This document shows positions 27,673 through 39,816 of a stretch of DNA of 64,000 bases, in pieces; the stretch's first letter is position 1, and every line of letters begins with the position of its first letter. The notes beneath the pieces are model-generated. The model was not told the DNA's origin, did no database searches, and saw only the letters and a program-made list of their open reading frames with translations. The position numbers and the translations under genes are program-made. Source of the DNA: Pseudobdellovibrionaceae bacterium (GTDB lineage Bacteria; Bdellovibrionota; Bdellovibrionia; Bdellovibrionales; Bdellovibrionaceae). The stretch covers positions 248,001 to 312,000 of the forward strand of contig JAHBUS010000004.1 of NCBI GenBank assembly GCA_019637955.1, read 5' to 3'.

Positions 27673-28179
27673 ATGAAGCACGACTGGCTGTTGAATCCTC
27701 ACAATTGTCCGGACTTTTTGCGAAGCGAGGTGACCTCGCACCTCGAAAAGTCCGGAACGATTCATCACACCGAATATCTATATGTCAAAATTCCGAAACG
27801 CTACGCGCTCGTGAATGTGACCGAACACATCGAAGAGTGCCTTCAGCGCTCTAAAGTCGTCGACGGTTTTTGTTTTGTGAGCACGATGCACATCACGGCT
27901 GGCGTCTACGTCAATGATGCCGAAAGCGGCCTGCTGCATGACATTTCAAAGTGGATCGAAAATTTGGCGCCCTTTGGTCTTGACTACAAACACCACCAGA
28001 CTGGCGAAGACAACGCAGACGCGCATCTAAAATCCTATTTAACGAATCATGAGTTGATAGCTCCCGTGACCAAGGGGCGTTTGGACTTCGGGACTTGGCA
28101 GCAGATTTTTTATGCCGAATTCGACGGCCAGCGCGAAAAGCGGCTGCTGGTGAAAATCACCGGACTTACCGCCGATTAA
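27673..28179 (+). CDS. yjbQ: YjbQ family protein (secondary thiamine-phosphate synthase enzyme)
   Basis: A 168-residue UPF0047/YjbQ protein. Family marks are FCFVSTMHITAGVYVNDAE, the HHQTGEDNADAHLKS block with conserved His, Glu, Asp and His, and TWQQIFYAEFDG. Members can show weak thiamine-phosphate synthase activity; the true role is uncertain. It follows the DoxX gene by three bases. Confidence 0.92.
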   Translation: MKHDWLLNPHNCPDFLRSEVTSHLEKSGTIHHTEYLYVKIPKRYALVNVTEHIEECLQRSKVVDGFCFVSTMHITAGVYVNDAESGLLHDISKWIENLAPFGLDYKHHQTGEDNADAHLKSYLTNHELIAPVTKGRLDFGTWQQIFYAEFDGQREKRLLVKITGLTAD

Positions 28180-28199
28180 AAGGGTTCACCCGCGCAGCT

Positions 28200-29123
28200 C
28201 TACTGAATCGGTCGGTTCAACTCTTCGTCCGGGTTCATGGCATCGGTCTCGAGACCTTGGAGTTCCGCGCTCAGAACTAAACGTTCGATGTAAGCGTCGA
28301 TCGTCGTCGAACCTCGCACCGGGTGTTTCGCAACCTGGTACTCTTTGTAAAAGGCAATCTCGCTCATGTGCGCGTAAGACTTGGCCGAGACGCTCGAGAA
28401 ACCCTGTTCTTCAAAGTATTCAATCCACTTGTTTTGCGGAATCACGTCGATGTCGACCGGATGGCCAAGCGCCTTTGCGAACGCGCGCGCGACGTCTTGC
28501 GCCGAGTAGTCAACCGGACCTGAAAAGTCGTGAAGCTCAAAGGTGAGCTCCAACGGACGCAACATTTTTTCGGCATTGAACGCGCCCAGGTCTTCGGGGG
28601 CCGCCATCGGCATTCGGAAGTCCGCGGGAAAGAGGCTTTCAATTCGACCCGCACGCGCATTGTTGAGTTGAGAGTCCCAATTGCTCATGTAGAAACCGGC
28701 GCGAGTCACGGACATCGGGATTCCGGTGTTTCGCAGACCTTGCTCAAGCTCATACAGGACACCCAAGTCACCAATCGCACGTCCCAACTGCGCGCCTTGA
28801 GTGGATTCGAGTACGATTTTCTTAAGCCCCGAGTTGTTCACGGCTTTGATGATCGCATGTGCGGAGTTGAGTTCTTGAGACACCGAGTCTGCGGAAATTT
28901 GTCCCGGCGGGTTGAGAATAAAGGCCGAATGTCCCCGCATCAGGGCCTGCGTCAGCATCTCCACATCGTGAATATCCGCAAGGGCGACTTCGGCACCTAG
29001 ACTTCTCAGGTCGCTCCCATGGTCTGGAGAGTGTGTTATGGCAAGAACCTGCTCGCCAGCTTCAATCAGTTTCTTGAGAACAGCCGAACCAACGTGACCT
29101 GTAGCACCAAGAACAACATGCAT
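28200..29123 (-). CDS. NAD(P)H-binding (NmrA-like) protein
   Basis: A 307-residue atypical short-chain dehydrogenase of the NmrA/YtfG-like group. The Rossmann motif GATGHVG is at residues 6-12, with a loop ILNPPGQ and motif [11 protein letters not shown]; no classic YxxxK pair is evident. Such proteins act as quinone reductases or redox-sensing regulators. I chose the ATG at 29123, with GGGGAGG at normal spacing; the GTG two codons upstream has no room for a ribosome site. Confidence 0.88.
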   Translation of the reverse strand: MHVVLGATGHVGSAVLKKLIEAGEQVLAITHSPDHGSDLRSLGAEVALADIHDVEMLTQALMRGHSAFILNPPGQISADSVSQELNSAHAIIKAVNNSGLKKIVLESTQGAQLGRAIGDLGVLYELEQGLRNTGIPMSVTRAGFYMSNWDSQLNNARAGRIESLFPADFRMPMAAPEDLGAFNAEKMLRPLELTFELHDFSGPVDYSAQDVARAFAKALGHPVDIDVIPQNKWIEYFEEQGFSSVSAKSYAHMSEIAFYKEYQVAKHPVRGSTTIDAYIERLVLSAELQGLETDAMNPDEELNRPIQ

Positions 29124-29183
29124 GAGCACCTCCCCACCAAAAAGCCTTCAATTTTTATGCCGTTTGGGGGTAAATCACTCAAG

Positions 29184-33136
<3,953 letters not shown>

Positions 33137-33138
33137 TT

Positions 33139-33161
33139 ATCGTTGATCTTGGGATCACGAT
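33139..33161 (-). promoter_or_regulatory. Imperfect palindrome upstream of katG
   Basis: ATCGTTGATC (33139-33148) faces GATCACGAT (33153-33161) across TTGG: nine paired positions with one bulge. It lies 15 bases upstream of the katG start, where a peroxide-responsive repressor could act or an mRNA hairpin could form. No regulator gene is nearby to assign it to. Confidence 0.4.
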
Positions 33162-33201
33162 AGCCTTTCAAAGGTGACGACGAATGGAAAGTTGAGAATT
33201 C

Positions 33202-33681
33202 TTAAGATGTCGCAAATTGCTGCAAGGCCGCCTCATCCATGCGCTGCACAGTCCAATCCGTCATGGCCGTCGCGCCCACGGAGCGGTAAAACTGGAGGGC
33301 CCGCTCATTCCAATCCAAAACGGACCACTCCATGCGCCCGTAGCCGCGATCTAAACAGATTTGAGCTAAGTGTTTGAGCACGAAGCCTCCCAGGCCTCGG
33401 CTCCGGTGCGAGGGCGTGACGTAAAGGTCCTCCAGGTACAGGCCCGGTTTTGCGAGAAAGGTGGAATAACTTTTAAAGAACAGGGCGTAACCGGCCGGCT
33501 GGCCGTCGACCTCGACGATCAAAGCCTCAGCTCCGCATGGCTCTTCAAAGAGGGTGCGCCGCAGCTCGGCCTCACTCGCCAAAACCTCATGCGAAAGTTT
33601 TTCGAATGCGGCAAGCTCCTTGATAAAACCAAGTAGCGTCTTGGCGTCACTGGCCTGCGCGCCCCGAATGGAAATTTTCAC
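33202..33681 (-). CDS. GNAT family N-acetyltransferase
   Basis: A 159-residue acetyltransferase of the GNAT fold, close to the diamine acetyltransferase-like group: KISIRGAQASDAKTLLGFIKELAAFE at the start, LYLEDLYVTPSHRSRGLGGFVLKHLA for the acetyl-CoA loop, and WSVLDWNERALQFYRSVGA near the end. The start is a GTG preceded by GAGAGGTG. The acceptor could be a polyamine or a small amine; this is inferred from the family. Confidence 0.92.
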   Translation of the reverse strand: MKISIRGAQASDAKTLLGFIKELAAFEKLSHEVLASEAELRRTLFEEPCGAEALIVEVDGQPAGYALFFKSYSTFLAKPGLYLEDLYVTPSHRSRGLGGFVLKHLAQICLDRGYGRMEWSVLDWNERALQFYRSVGATAMTDWTVQRMDEAALQQFATS

Positions 33682-33723
33682 GTCCGCACCTCTCTCAATG
33701 AGAATTTTTATGAGAATTTTCTC

Positions 33724-35589
33724 CTACCAGTAAAGCGAAACACCAAGTCCCCCGCGCTCATCCACGTTCTTCTCAAAAAACGCGCGCACGTCCCAAGTTC
33801 GCTCGAGACCCCACCGGCTCTCGGCGCGCACCAGCGTTTCGCCTTTGGCATCATCGTCGACATAGTCCAAAAAACTTGCTGACAAACCCAGCTTCCAAAA
33901 GCCCGATGGCAGAGGTTCAATCCAGGTGCTGAGCCGTGGCGCGAGTCCCAAGACGCCCGAACCCTGAGCGCGCGTTTGCGCGCGGCCGTCGAGCATCAAC
34001 GCCAAGACCTGACGCGCCCACGGGCGGTACGCTTGCCCGATCCCGCCTTCGACTTTAAAGACCGTGCAATTGTTGCAGGCCAAGTTCTGGCTCTCGAAAC
34101 CCATGATGAATTTCCAGGCACGGCCCCCGTCGCCAGGAAGTCCGGTCTGCGAGAGATTCAAAGTCTCGACCGCGAAGAGTTCCAATCTTCGCACCCACAC
34201 CTTGCCCTCCGCGAAGTTGAGCGAGGTGTCGAGTGTTCGCACGCTGGAGTTGGCGGGACGTCCAAACTCGGGCGCGAGGAAATCGTAATAGCTGGTGCGA
34301 AATTCGAAGTCGGCGCCGCTCCCCCAAGTCTTGCTGTCAAAACCGCTAAGGCGCGTGAGCAAAGGGCGCTGCCCCTCGTGCGGAGGGCGAAGATCCGGGC
34401 TCTCGATCGAGCGGGGCTTGGCCGGCGGGAGCTGAAGCCGGTCGAGCAAAAGCTCGCGCTTCAACTCGGCAAAAGCCGCCGCATCTCTTTCGCTCGAGGC
34501 ACGGTACGAGTAGTAGTCAAACAGAGTTTCGATCACGGGGCCGCGCTCCTCGGCCGAAAGAGCCCGGTAACGGTCGGTGATTTTGTTTGCCATCGCCACC
34601 TCGCGAACGATGTCTCGCTGAGGGGCCGTGAGGTCACGAAAACGGCTCACCAATCGAGTTTGCCGCGAAGGCAAAAGCGTGACGGCGCTCACGAGCGGCG
34701 TGCCGTCGGTGCGCCGAGCTTGCATCAAACGGTCAAACAACGTGTACGGCAAGCCGTAAGGCAAAACCTGCGAACGCAAAGACGCGCCGGTCTGATCGCT
34801 CATGATCTGCGTCACGGCGGTCGCGCAGTTGTCGCTAAAAAAGTAATACGGAAAAAATTGGCCCATGTCCTCCCAGAGACGCGCCACCGTGTCGGCAATC
34901 TCATCGGGTGTAAGATTGAGCCGGTACTCCCACATATCGCGAAGCTCCATCTCTCCGTAGGCGTGGTTGTTGTAATAAAATTGCCGGTTGGTGAACGTGG
35001 CATTGTAACCGCCAAAAAGACCCTTGAAGGCATAGACAAAAGGATTCTCGTCGGGGGGCGTGATGGCGCCGTAGTTCACCGAGGTGTCGAGGAGGTGGGT
35101 TTGCACCTTCTCTCGGGGCAGATTGAATTTAATCAGCGGATGGCCAAAGTAACTGGCCGGATTTGAGAGATAGCCGGTCGCAAACACCAGACTGATCGAC
35201 TGGACCTCACCTTGGAACGAAAACTTCAGAAAGTCTTTGCACTCCACTGCCGGAAGCTTGGACGACTCGACGGCGCCAACAGCTTTGAGCCAGCGAAGCC
35301 TTGCGGGAAAACGGCATTGGGCGTGCTGATTGGGTTCGGACCCGACCGGCTCGCTCATGGCCTGAACCGTCCGCTCAAGCTCGGAGACGGGGTTGGTGCG
35401 GCCGTCGGGCGCGAGAAAGAAACTGGGTGAGCGCACGCGGCTCCGAACGCCGCCCCACATTGAAGACTCATACTGGACAAGCTTGTGCCAACGCGGCTCA
35501 AGGGCCCACTTCTGAATTGACGGGTTCGCAAAACTAGAGATGCCGGCCAAAGCCAGCATCCCAAAAAGAAAAAGAGCTTTTTTGCTCAT
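33724..35589 (-). CDS. DUF4105 (Lnb-like) envelope protein
   Basis: A 621-residue exported protein with signal peptide MSKKALFLFGMLALAGISSFA. It contains a DUF4105/Lnb-type papain-like region: PASYFGHPLIKFN near the putative active site and a Cys-containing FSDNCATAVTQIM. The carboxy-terminal 250 residues alternate strand-like stretches ending in SLYW, suggesting an outer-membrane beta structure. I chose the ATG at 35589 because AAGGTGG precedes it. It lies downstream of the DUF3015 gene. The role is probably envelope remodelling; biochemistry is unknown. Confidence 0.85.
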   Translation of the reverse strand: MSKKALFLFGMLALAGISSFANPSIQKWALEPRWHKLVQYESSMWGGVRSRVRSPSFFLAPDGRTNPVSELERTVQAMSEPVGSEPNQHAQCRFPARLRWLKAVGAVESSKLPAVECKDFLKFSFQGEVQSISLVFATGYLSNPASYFGHPLIKFNLPREKVQTHLLDTSVNYGAITPPDENPFVYAFKGLFGGYNATFTNRQFYYNNHAYGEMELRDMWEYRLNLTPDEIADTVARLWEDMGQFFPYYFFSDNCATAVTQIMSDQTGASLRSQVLPYGLPYTLFDRLMQARRTDGTPLVSAVTLLPSRQTRLVSRFRDLTAPQRDIVREVAMANKITDRYRALSAEERGPVIETLFDYYSYRASSERDAAAFAELKRELLLDRLQLPPAKPRSIESPDLRPPHEGQRPLLTRLSGFDSKTWGSGADFEFRTSYYDFLAPEFGRPANSSVRTLDTSLNFAEGKVWVRRLELFAVETLNLSQTGLPGDGGRAWKFIMGFESQNLACNNCTVFKVEGGIGQAYRPWARQVLALMLDGRAQTRAQGSGVLGLAPRLSTWIEPLPSGFWKLGLSASFLDYVDDDAKGETLVRAESRWGLERTWDVRAFFEKNVDERGGLGVSLYW

Positions 35590-35643
35590 ATCCACCTTGA
35601 GGCCCCACCTCGATCTGAGGGAGGCCACAGACGGAGAGCGGAT

Positions 35644-36126
35644 TTACGTCGACGAGCACTTCGCCGCGTATTTGTTTTCTGCTTTATCCATCACATTATT
35701 GAACAGCGCCTCGGTCTTTTCAAGGTTCGAGCGCTTCGAATAAGCGGGGTCTTTCACCGATTTCAGGAAGTCGGCACGCACGTCATTGACCATGGCATCG
35801 CGAACATCGATATCGCATCCCAGAATGTTCATCATCGCGGTCAAGTGCTCACCTTCGCCGACCGCCGTCTCTTCTTCGACGTTGGCGTAGTTTTCATAGA
35901 TCAATTTGCCCACCGAGGCGCCCGAACCCGAGCACTGGCTGGGAGACGACGACGAACTGGTCGTTGCGGTGGTCCCAAGGTCCCAGATCAAGTTTGAGAT
36001 GGCCGCGACCGGACCCCATTTCGGGAAGATCATGGCGCCGATACCGCACTGGGTATAAGCATTTTTCGCGAAGCTAACCGAGGGAAGGATAAGGACCAAA
36101 GCCAAGAGAGCCAAAACTGATTTCAT
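35644..36126 (-). CDS. DUF3015 family secreted protein
   Basis: A 160-residue protein with a clear signal peptide (MKSVLALLALVLILPSVSFA) followed by the DUF3015 pattern: YTQCGIGAMIF, SNLIWDLGTTATTS, a central LGCD and a short helical end. Function unknown. AAAGGAAA precedes the ATG at 36126. It is 54 bases upstream of the DUF4105 gene, a neighbour pair I have met in other Gram-negative genomes, so a shared envelope role is plausible. Confidence 0.87.
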   Translation of the reverse strand: MKSVLALLALVLILPSVSFAKNAYTQCGIGAMIFPKWGPVAAISNLIWDLGTTATTSSSSSPSQCSGSGASVGKLIYENYANVEEETAVGEGEHLTAMMNILGCDIDVRDAMVNDVRADFLKSVKDPAYSKRSNLEKTEALFNNVMDKAENKYAAKCSST

Positions 36127-36277
36127 CGATTCGTTTCCTTTCACGTCCAGTAAATTGAACCTGATTTATTTAAGGGTGCAGGAAGGTATCGGCGGTTTGT
36201 CGTAAGACATGACTGTTTTTTGTTTCTAGTCATTGGCCTAGCGACATTCTGAGACAAATCCCGCAATCTAAATCAGA

Positions 36278-37222
36278 ATGAGACGAATTAAATGGTTGCT
36301 TCTGCTGACGCTCACAATGTGCGCGACCATCAACTGCAGCTCCTTTCTTTATTTTCCGGATAAACGCGAGCTGGTGTACCGTCATAAGCTTCCGATCCAA
36401 CCGCAAGACGTGACGTTCGCGTCCGAAGACGGCACGCAATTGCATGGCTGGTACTTCGGTGCCATGAAAGCGCCTGAGCCGCGCGCGGTGATCGTGCAGT
36501 TTCACGGCAATGGCCAAAACCTAACGACGCATTTCTTGTCCCTCTACGAAGCCCCCGCCCGCGACATTGCGTATTTGGCGTTTGATTACCGTGGCTACGG
36601 TAAGTCCGAAGGCTCACCCAATCCCAAGGGCGTGATCAAAGACGGCATCGCGGCCATTCGCTGGATGCACGAAAAGCATCCCGACAAACCCATGATCATT
36701 TTTGCGCAGAGTTTGGGCGGCGCGATCGCGATCAAAGCGGTCACGCAGCTCAAGAACGAGATTCCCATCTCGCTTTTTATCGTGGACTCCTCGTTTTATG
36801 ACTACCGAGCGGCGGCGGCCACGATGTTCAAGCAGTCGTTCTTCACCTATCTCTTGCACCCGCTCGCGTGGGCGATCGTTGATAACGAAGAGTCGCCGAT
36901 CGATGATATTCCCAAAATCTCGCCCATTCCGCTGATCGTGGTTCATGGCAATAAGGACCGAATTCTGAATGAATCATTGGGCCGCAAGCTCTTTGAGCTG
37001 GCCAACGAGCCCAAGGAGTTTTGGCTGATCCCGGGAGGACAGCACACCGATTTTATGTTCCGCGAAGACGGGCGCTATGGTGACATCGTCTTTGAACGCA
37101 TCGACAAGATCGTTCATGAGTATAAAATCCCGGTGCCGCTCAAGGCCCAAAACAAAAGCCAGCGCGAACCCTCTTCGATCCCTGTCAAAGAAGAGTCTCG
37201 ACGCGACAATCGGCGCCGCTAA
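36278..37222 (+). CDS. Alpha/beta hydrolase, lipoprotein-like
   Basis: A 314-residue serine hydrolase of the BEM46/S9-like group. The amino-terminal hydrophobic segment ends in a possible lipobox (TINC), so it may be a lipoprotein. The oxyanion block is QFHGNGQN, the nucleophile elbow AQSLGGA, the Asp is in HGNKDRI and the His in GGQHTDF. The carboxy terminus is a charged tail (EESRRDNRRR) not part of the fold. The substrate is unknown. No gene is coupled to it. Confidence 0.9.
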   Translation: MRRIKWLLLLTLTMCATINCSSFLYFPDKRELVYRHKLPIQPQDVTFASEDGTQLHGWYFGAMKAPEPRAVIVQFHGNGQNLTTHFLSLYEAPARDIAYLAFDYRGYGKSEGSPNPKGVIKDGIAAIRWMHEKHPDKPMIIFAQSLGGAIAIKAVTQLKNEIPISLFIVDSSFYDYRAAAATMFKQSFFTYLLHPLAWAIVDNEESPIDDIPKISPIPLIVVHGNKDRILNESLGRKLFELANEPKEFWLIPGGQHTDFMFREDGRYGDIVFERIDKIVHEYKIPVPLKAQNKSQREPSSIPVKEESRRDNRRR

Positions 37223-37300
37223 ATCCGGCTCAAAATCAAATAAACGGACCTGAGGTCTCGAAACTGGATAAAAACAAGTTCTGGGGATTTTTGTGGCCAA

Positions 37301-37330
37301 TGCGTTACATACCATTTAGTATGTAACGCA
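37301..37330 (+). promoter_or_regulatory. 30-bp palindrome overlapping a TetR-type start codon
   Basis: TGCGTTACATAC (37301-37312) and GTATGTAACGCA (37319-37330) are perfect 12-base inverted arms around CATTTA. The last base is the A of the regulator's ATG, and no ribosome site is visible, so the transcript may be leaderless or nearly so. This is a textbook layout for TetR autorepression. Confidence 0.78.
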
Positions 37331-37977
37331 TGACGGCCAAAGCAACCCCCAAAAAACGGACCCGCAACCTTGAGCAAACTCGCAAGACGATTCTGGATGT
37401 CGCGTTCTTTGAGGTGTTCTCGAGAAGCTTTCAAGGCGTGAGCATTGATGACATCGTCGCGCGAACCAAATTGACGAAGGGCGCATTTTATCATCACTTC
37501 CCGACCAAATTGGATTTGGGCTACGCGCTCGTCGAAGAGGTCATCACCCCCATGATTTTGGACCGCTGGATATTTCCCCTCGAGGCTTTTGAGAATCCGC
37601 TCGAGGGCATTCTCGAGCAGCTGCACAATCTGATTGGCAAAGCCCAACCTGAAGAGCTCCGTCTGGGCTGCCCGTTGAACAATCTGGTGCAAGAGATGGC
37701 TCCCGTCGATGCGGGCTTTCGCACACGTCTCGAGGCCTCATTGACCTCTTGGATTGATGAGATGGACCGGCACCTCAAGCGCGGCCAAAAAAACGGCTAC
37801 CTGCGCGAGGACGTCAATACCCGCCAGGTCGCGCACTTCGTGGTGATGAGCCACGAAGGCTTTTACGGCATGCTCAAAGGGCTCAACGATCCGCGTGCGT
37901 TCGCCGCCCTTTCGAGTTCCCTTCAAATGTACTTTACGACAATCGAAGCCAAACCCACAAAAAGGAGAACCGCATGA
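37330..37977 (+). CDS. TetR family transcriptional regulator
   Basis: A 215-residue TetR repressor. The helix-turn-helix is residues about 15-60: RKTILDVAFFEVFSRSFQGVSIDDIVARTKLTKGAFYHHFPTK in family register. The carboxy-terminal ligand domain is of the short AcrR-like type and does not reveal the effector. The ATG overlaps the operator and the stop overlaps the VOC gene (ATGA). It is the first gene of a four-gene operon. Confidence 0.94.
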   Translation: MTAKATPKKRTRNLEQTRKTILDVAFFEVFSRSFQGVSIDDIVARTKLTKGAFYHHFPTKLDLGYALVEEVITPMILDRWIFPLEAFENPLEGILEQLHNLIGKAQPEELRLGCPLNNLVQEMAPVDAGFRTRLEASLTSWIDEMDRHLKRGQKNGYLREDVNTRQVAHFVVMSHEGFYGMLKGLNDPRAFAALSSSLQMYFTTIEAKPTKRRTA

Positions 37978-38459
37978 GACCCTTTATGATCAGCCTTTGG
38001 TACGACACCGAGGCCGAGCAGGCCGCAAAGTTCTACACGTCGATCTTCAAAGACGGCAAAATCCTCAGTACCAACTACTTTGGCAAAGAAGGCTTTGAGT
38101 TCCATCAAAAGCCGGCGGGTTCTGTCTTGAGCGTGGAGTTCATCGCGAATGGTCAGACCTTTATCGCCGTCAACGGCGGTCCCCACTTCAAGTTTAATGA
38201 GGCCATTTCGTTCATGGTGACCTGTGAAACCCAAAAAGAGATTGATGAGTATTGGGACAAACTCACCGCGGGCGGCGGCAAAGGCGTTCAGTGCGGCTGG
38301 CTCAAAGACAAATTCGGCATGTCTTGGCAGGTGACTCCCACGATCATGGAAAAGATCCAGAAAGCCCCGGACTCTCCCGGAAAAAGCCGGGCCATGACCG
38401 AAATGTTCAATCAGGTGAAGTTCGATATCGAAAAACTCCGCAAAGCTTTTGAAGGATGA
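37974..38459 (+). CDS. VOC family protein (PhnB/3-demethylubiquinone methyltransferase-like domain)
   Basis: A 161-residue vicinal-oxygen-chelate protein of the PhnB-like kind: MISLWYDTEAEQAAKFYTSIF at the start, the strand SVEFIANGQTFIAVNGG, CGWLKDKFGMSWQV, and the terminal MTEMFNQVKFDIEKLRKAF. Despite the domain name, no methyltransferase activity is implied. The start overlaps the TetR stop. Probably a metal-dependent enzyme or binding protein of unknown substrate. Confidence 0.92.
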   Translation: MRPFMISLWYDTEAEQAAKFYTSIFKDGKILSTNYFGKEGFEFHQKPAGSVLSVEFIANGQTFIAVNGGPHFKFNEAISFMVTCETQKEIDEYWDKLTAGGGKGVQCGWLKDKFGMSWQVTPTIMEKIQKAPDSPGKSRAMTEMFNQVKFDIEKLRKAFEG

Positions 38460-38466
38460 GGTGATT

Positions 38467-38826
38467 ATGAAACAATTTATGGCCGTTTATATCGGCACTC
38501 CCGACGCCATGAACGGAAAAAAATGGACCGCACTCCCCGAGACCGAACGCAATCAACGGATGGAGCGTGGAATGAAGGCTTGGGGCGATTGGGTGCAAAA
38601 AAACTCGAGCATCATCAAGGTGATGGGAGGCCCGCTCGGAAAAACCAAGCAGGTGAATGAGACCGGCGTTCATGACATCCGCAACAACATGACCGGTTAC
38701 ATCATCATTGAAGCAGCCAGTCACGAAGACGCGGCCAAGTTGTTTTTGGGCCATCCTCACTTTAGCATCTTTCCTGGAGACTCCGTCGAAGTGATGGAGT
38801 GCCTGCCGATCCCGGGAGCCAAATGA
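38467..38826 (+). CDS. YCII-related protein
   Basis: A 119-residue YCII-domain protein: MKQFMAVYIGTPDAM at the start and YIIIEAASHEDAAKLFLGHPHF, the strand carrying the family's conserved His. Function is unknown; such domains often accompany VOC proteins. I chose the ATG at 38467 (GGATGAGGTGA upstream) over a TTG six codons earlier. The stop overlaps the next gene (ATGA). Confidence 0.9.
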   Translation: MKQFMAVYIGTPDAMNGKKWTALPETERNQRMERGMKAWGDWVQKNSSIIKVMGGPLGKTKQVNETGVHDIRNNMTGYIIIEAASHEDAAKLFLGHPHFSIFPGDSVEVMECLPIPGAK

Positions 38827-39215
38827 ACGACACCGAAGTGATCAAAAAATTCTACACCGCGCTCAACGGGGCTGACACCTCGGGCGCGGTGGCGCTCGTG
38901 GACCCCGAGATCGAGCGCATGGAGTTTCCAGACTCGCCGACACCGAAAAATCTACGCGGTCTTGCGGCGATGTCCGAGCACATCACCGATGGTCGCAAGA
39001 CATGGGCGGAGGGCAGCTGCGCTCCTCAAGAGTTTTTCATCAACGGCGATAAGATCGTGGTCGACGTCCATGTTCACGTCCGGCAAAACGGCAAGACCGA
39101 GTGGATTGATGCGCACGTCTTCGATGCGTTTATGATGAAAAACGGGAAGATCACGCAGTTTCACTCGTTCGTAAAACGCGCCGAGGCCTTCGCCTGGGCC
39201 GGCCTCAAAAACTGA
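38823..39215 (+). CDS. SnoaL-like / NTF2-fold protein
   Basis: A 130-residue protein with the NTF2-like cone fold (IKKFYTALNGADTSGAVALVDPEIERMEFPD; KIVVDVHVHVRQNGKTEW; HVFDAFMMKNGKITQFHSF). Such proteins are small isomerases, lyases or ligand binders. The ATG overlaps the YCII stop. Last gene of the TetR operon; the four coupled genes suggest a small stress or detoxification pathway, which is inference. Confidence 0.87.
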   Translation: MNDTEVIKKFYTALNGADTSGAVALVDPEIERMEFPDSPTPKNLRGLAAMSEHITDGRKTWAEGSCAPQEFFINGDKIVVDVHVHVRQNGKTEWIDAHVFDAFMMKNGKITQFHSFVKRAEAFAWAGLKN

Positions 39216-39224
39216 CCTTTGCCA

Positions 39225-39248
39225 TTTCGACACTTATCTAAGCGTCTG
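39225..39248 (+). promoter_or_regulatory. ArsR-type operator copy 1
   Basis: TTTCGACACTTATCTAAGCGTC begins here, about 60 bases before the ArsR-type start at 39309. It shares TTTCGA..., ...TTATCTAA... and ...TC with two copies at 39705 and 39748. The inverted repeat is partly degenerate. Autoregulation is inferred. Confidence 0.6.
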
Positions 39249-39308
39249 ATTTTGCTCGCGAAGTCCCTCTTCTAGACAAAATCGGACGTCAGGTGTAAAC
39301 TTCTCTTG

Positions 39309-39608
39309 ATGTCGACGACAAAAACCGTTCGTCTAACGGACAAACAATTCGAACAGATCGCTAAGGCCCTCGCGGAGCCGCGTCGCTATCAAATTCTGAA
39401 AAAGATCGGCTCGTGCAAGAGCGAGAGCACCATGGCCTGCTCGGCCCTGCAAGAGGAGCACGAGATCAGCGCGGCCACGCTCTCACATCATATTAAAGAA
39501 CTCGAAACCGCCGGTCTCGTTGAGATCACCCGTGAAGGCAAGTTCATGCGTCTCGCGGTTCAGCGCGAAGTGCTGCACGCCTACCTTGAAAAGCTCGCTA
39601 AAATCTAA
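39309..39608 (+). CDS. ArsR family regulator
   Basis: A 99-residue winged-helix regulator: [28 protein letters not shown] at the start, recognition helix [19 protein letters not shown], and a wing of [10 protein letters not shown]. Two Cys (in GSCKSE and MACSAL) lie near the helix, but no complete metal site is obvious. I chose the ATG at 39309; a TTG lies just upstream. This regulator type commonly sits beside SDR genes, as here. Confidence 0.93.
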   Translation: MSTTKTVRLTDKQFEQIAKALAEPRRYQILKKIGSCKSESTMACSALQEEHEISAATLSHHIKELETAGLVEITREGKFMRLAVQREVLHAYLEKLAKI

Positions 39609-39704
39609 ATTGAACCAGGTTTAAGTCTCGTTCCTTCCATGATAGTTCATGGCCCATTTTGGTCACCCTCGATTCTATTCGATCTCAGATCGCATCCGTT
39701 CTCA

Positions 39705-39728
39705 TTTCGATAATTATCTAATCGTCAT
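39705..39728 (+). promoter_or_regulatory. ArsR-type operator copy 2
   Basis: TTTCGATAATTATCTAATCG, matching the core of copies 1 and 3, about 110 bases before the SDR start. It has the same orientation and a weaker inverted repeat than copy 3. Confidence 0.6.
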
Positions 39729-39747
39729 ATTGACAAACCCACTTACG

Positions 39748-39771
39748 TTTCGATACTTATCTAAGTATCGA
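39748..39771 (+). promoter_or_regulatory. ArsR-type operator copy 3 (perfect palindrome)
   Basis: TCGATACTTA (39750-39759) and TAAGTATCGA (39762-39771) are perfect 10-base arms around TC. It is the most symmetric of the three copies and lies 46 bases before the SDR start, where binding could block the promoter. The rest of the 39609-39816 gap shows no gene. Confidence 0.7.
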
Positions 39772-39816
39772 ACAAAACCCGCCGGGCAACCGGCTTTCAG
39801 AAAGTGGAGTCTTGAG

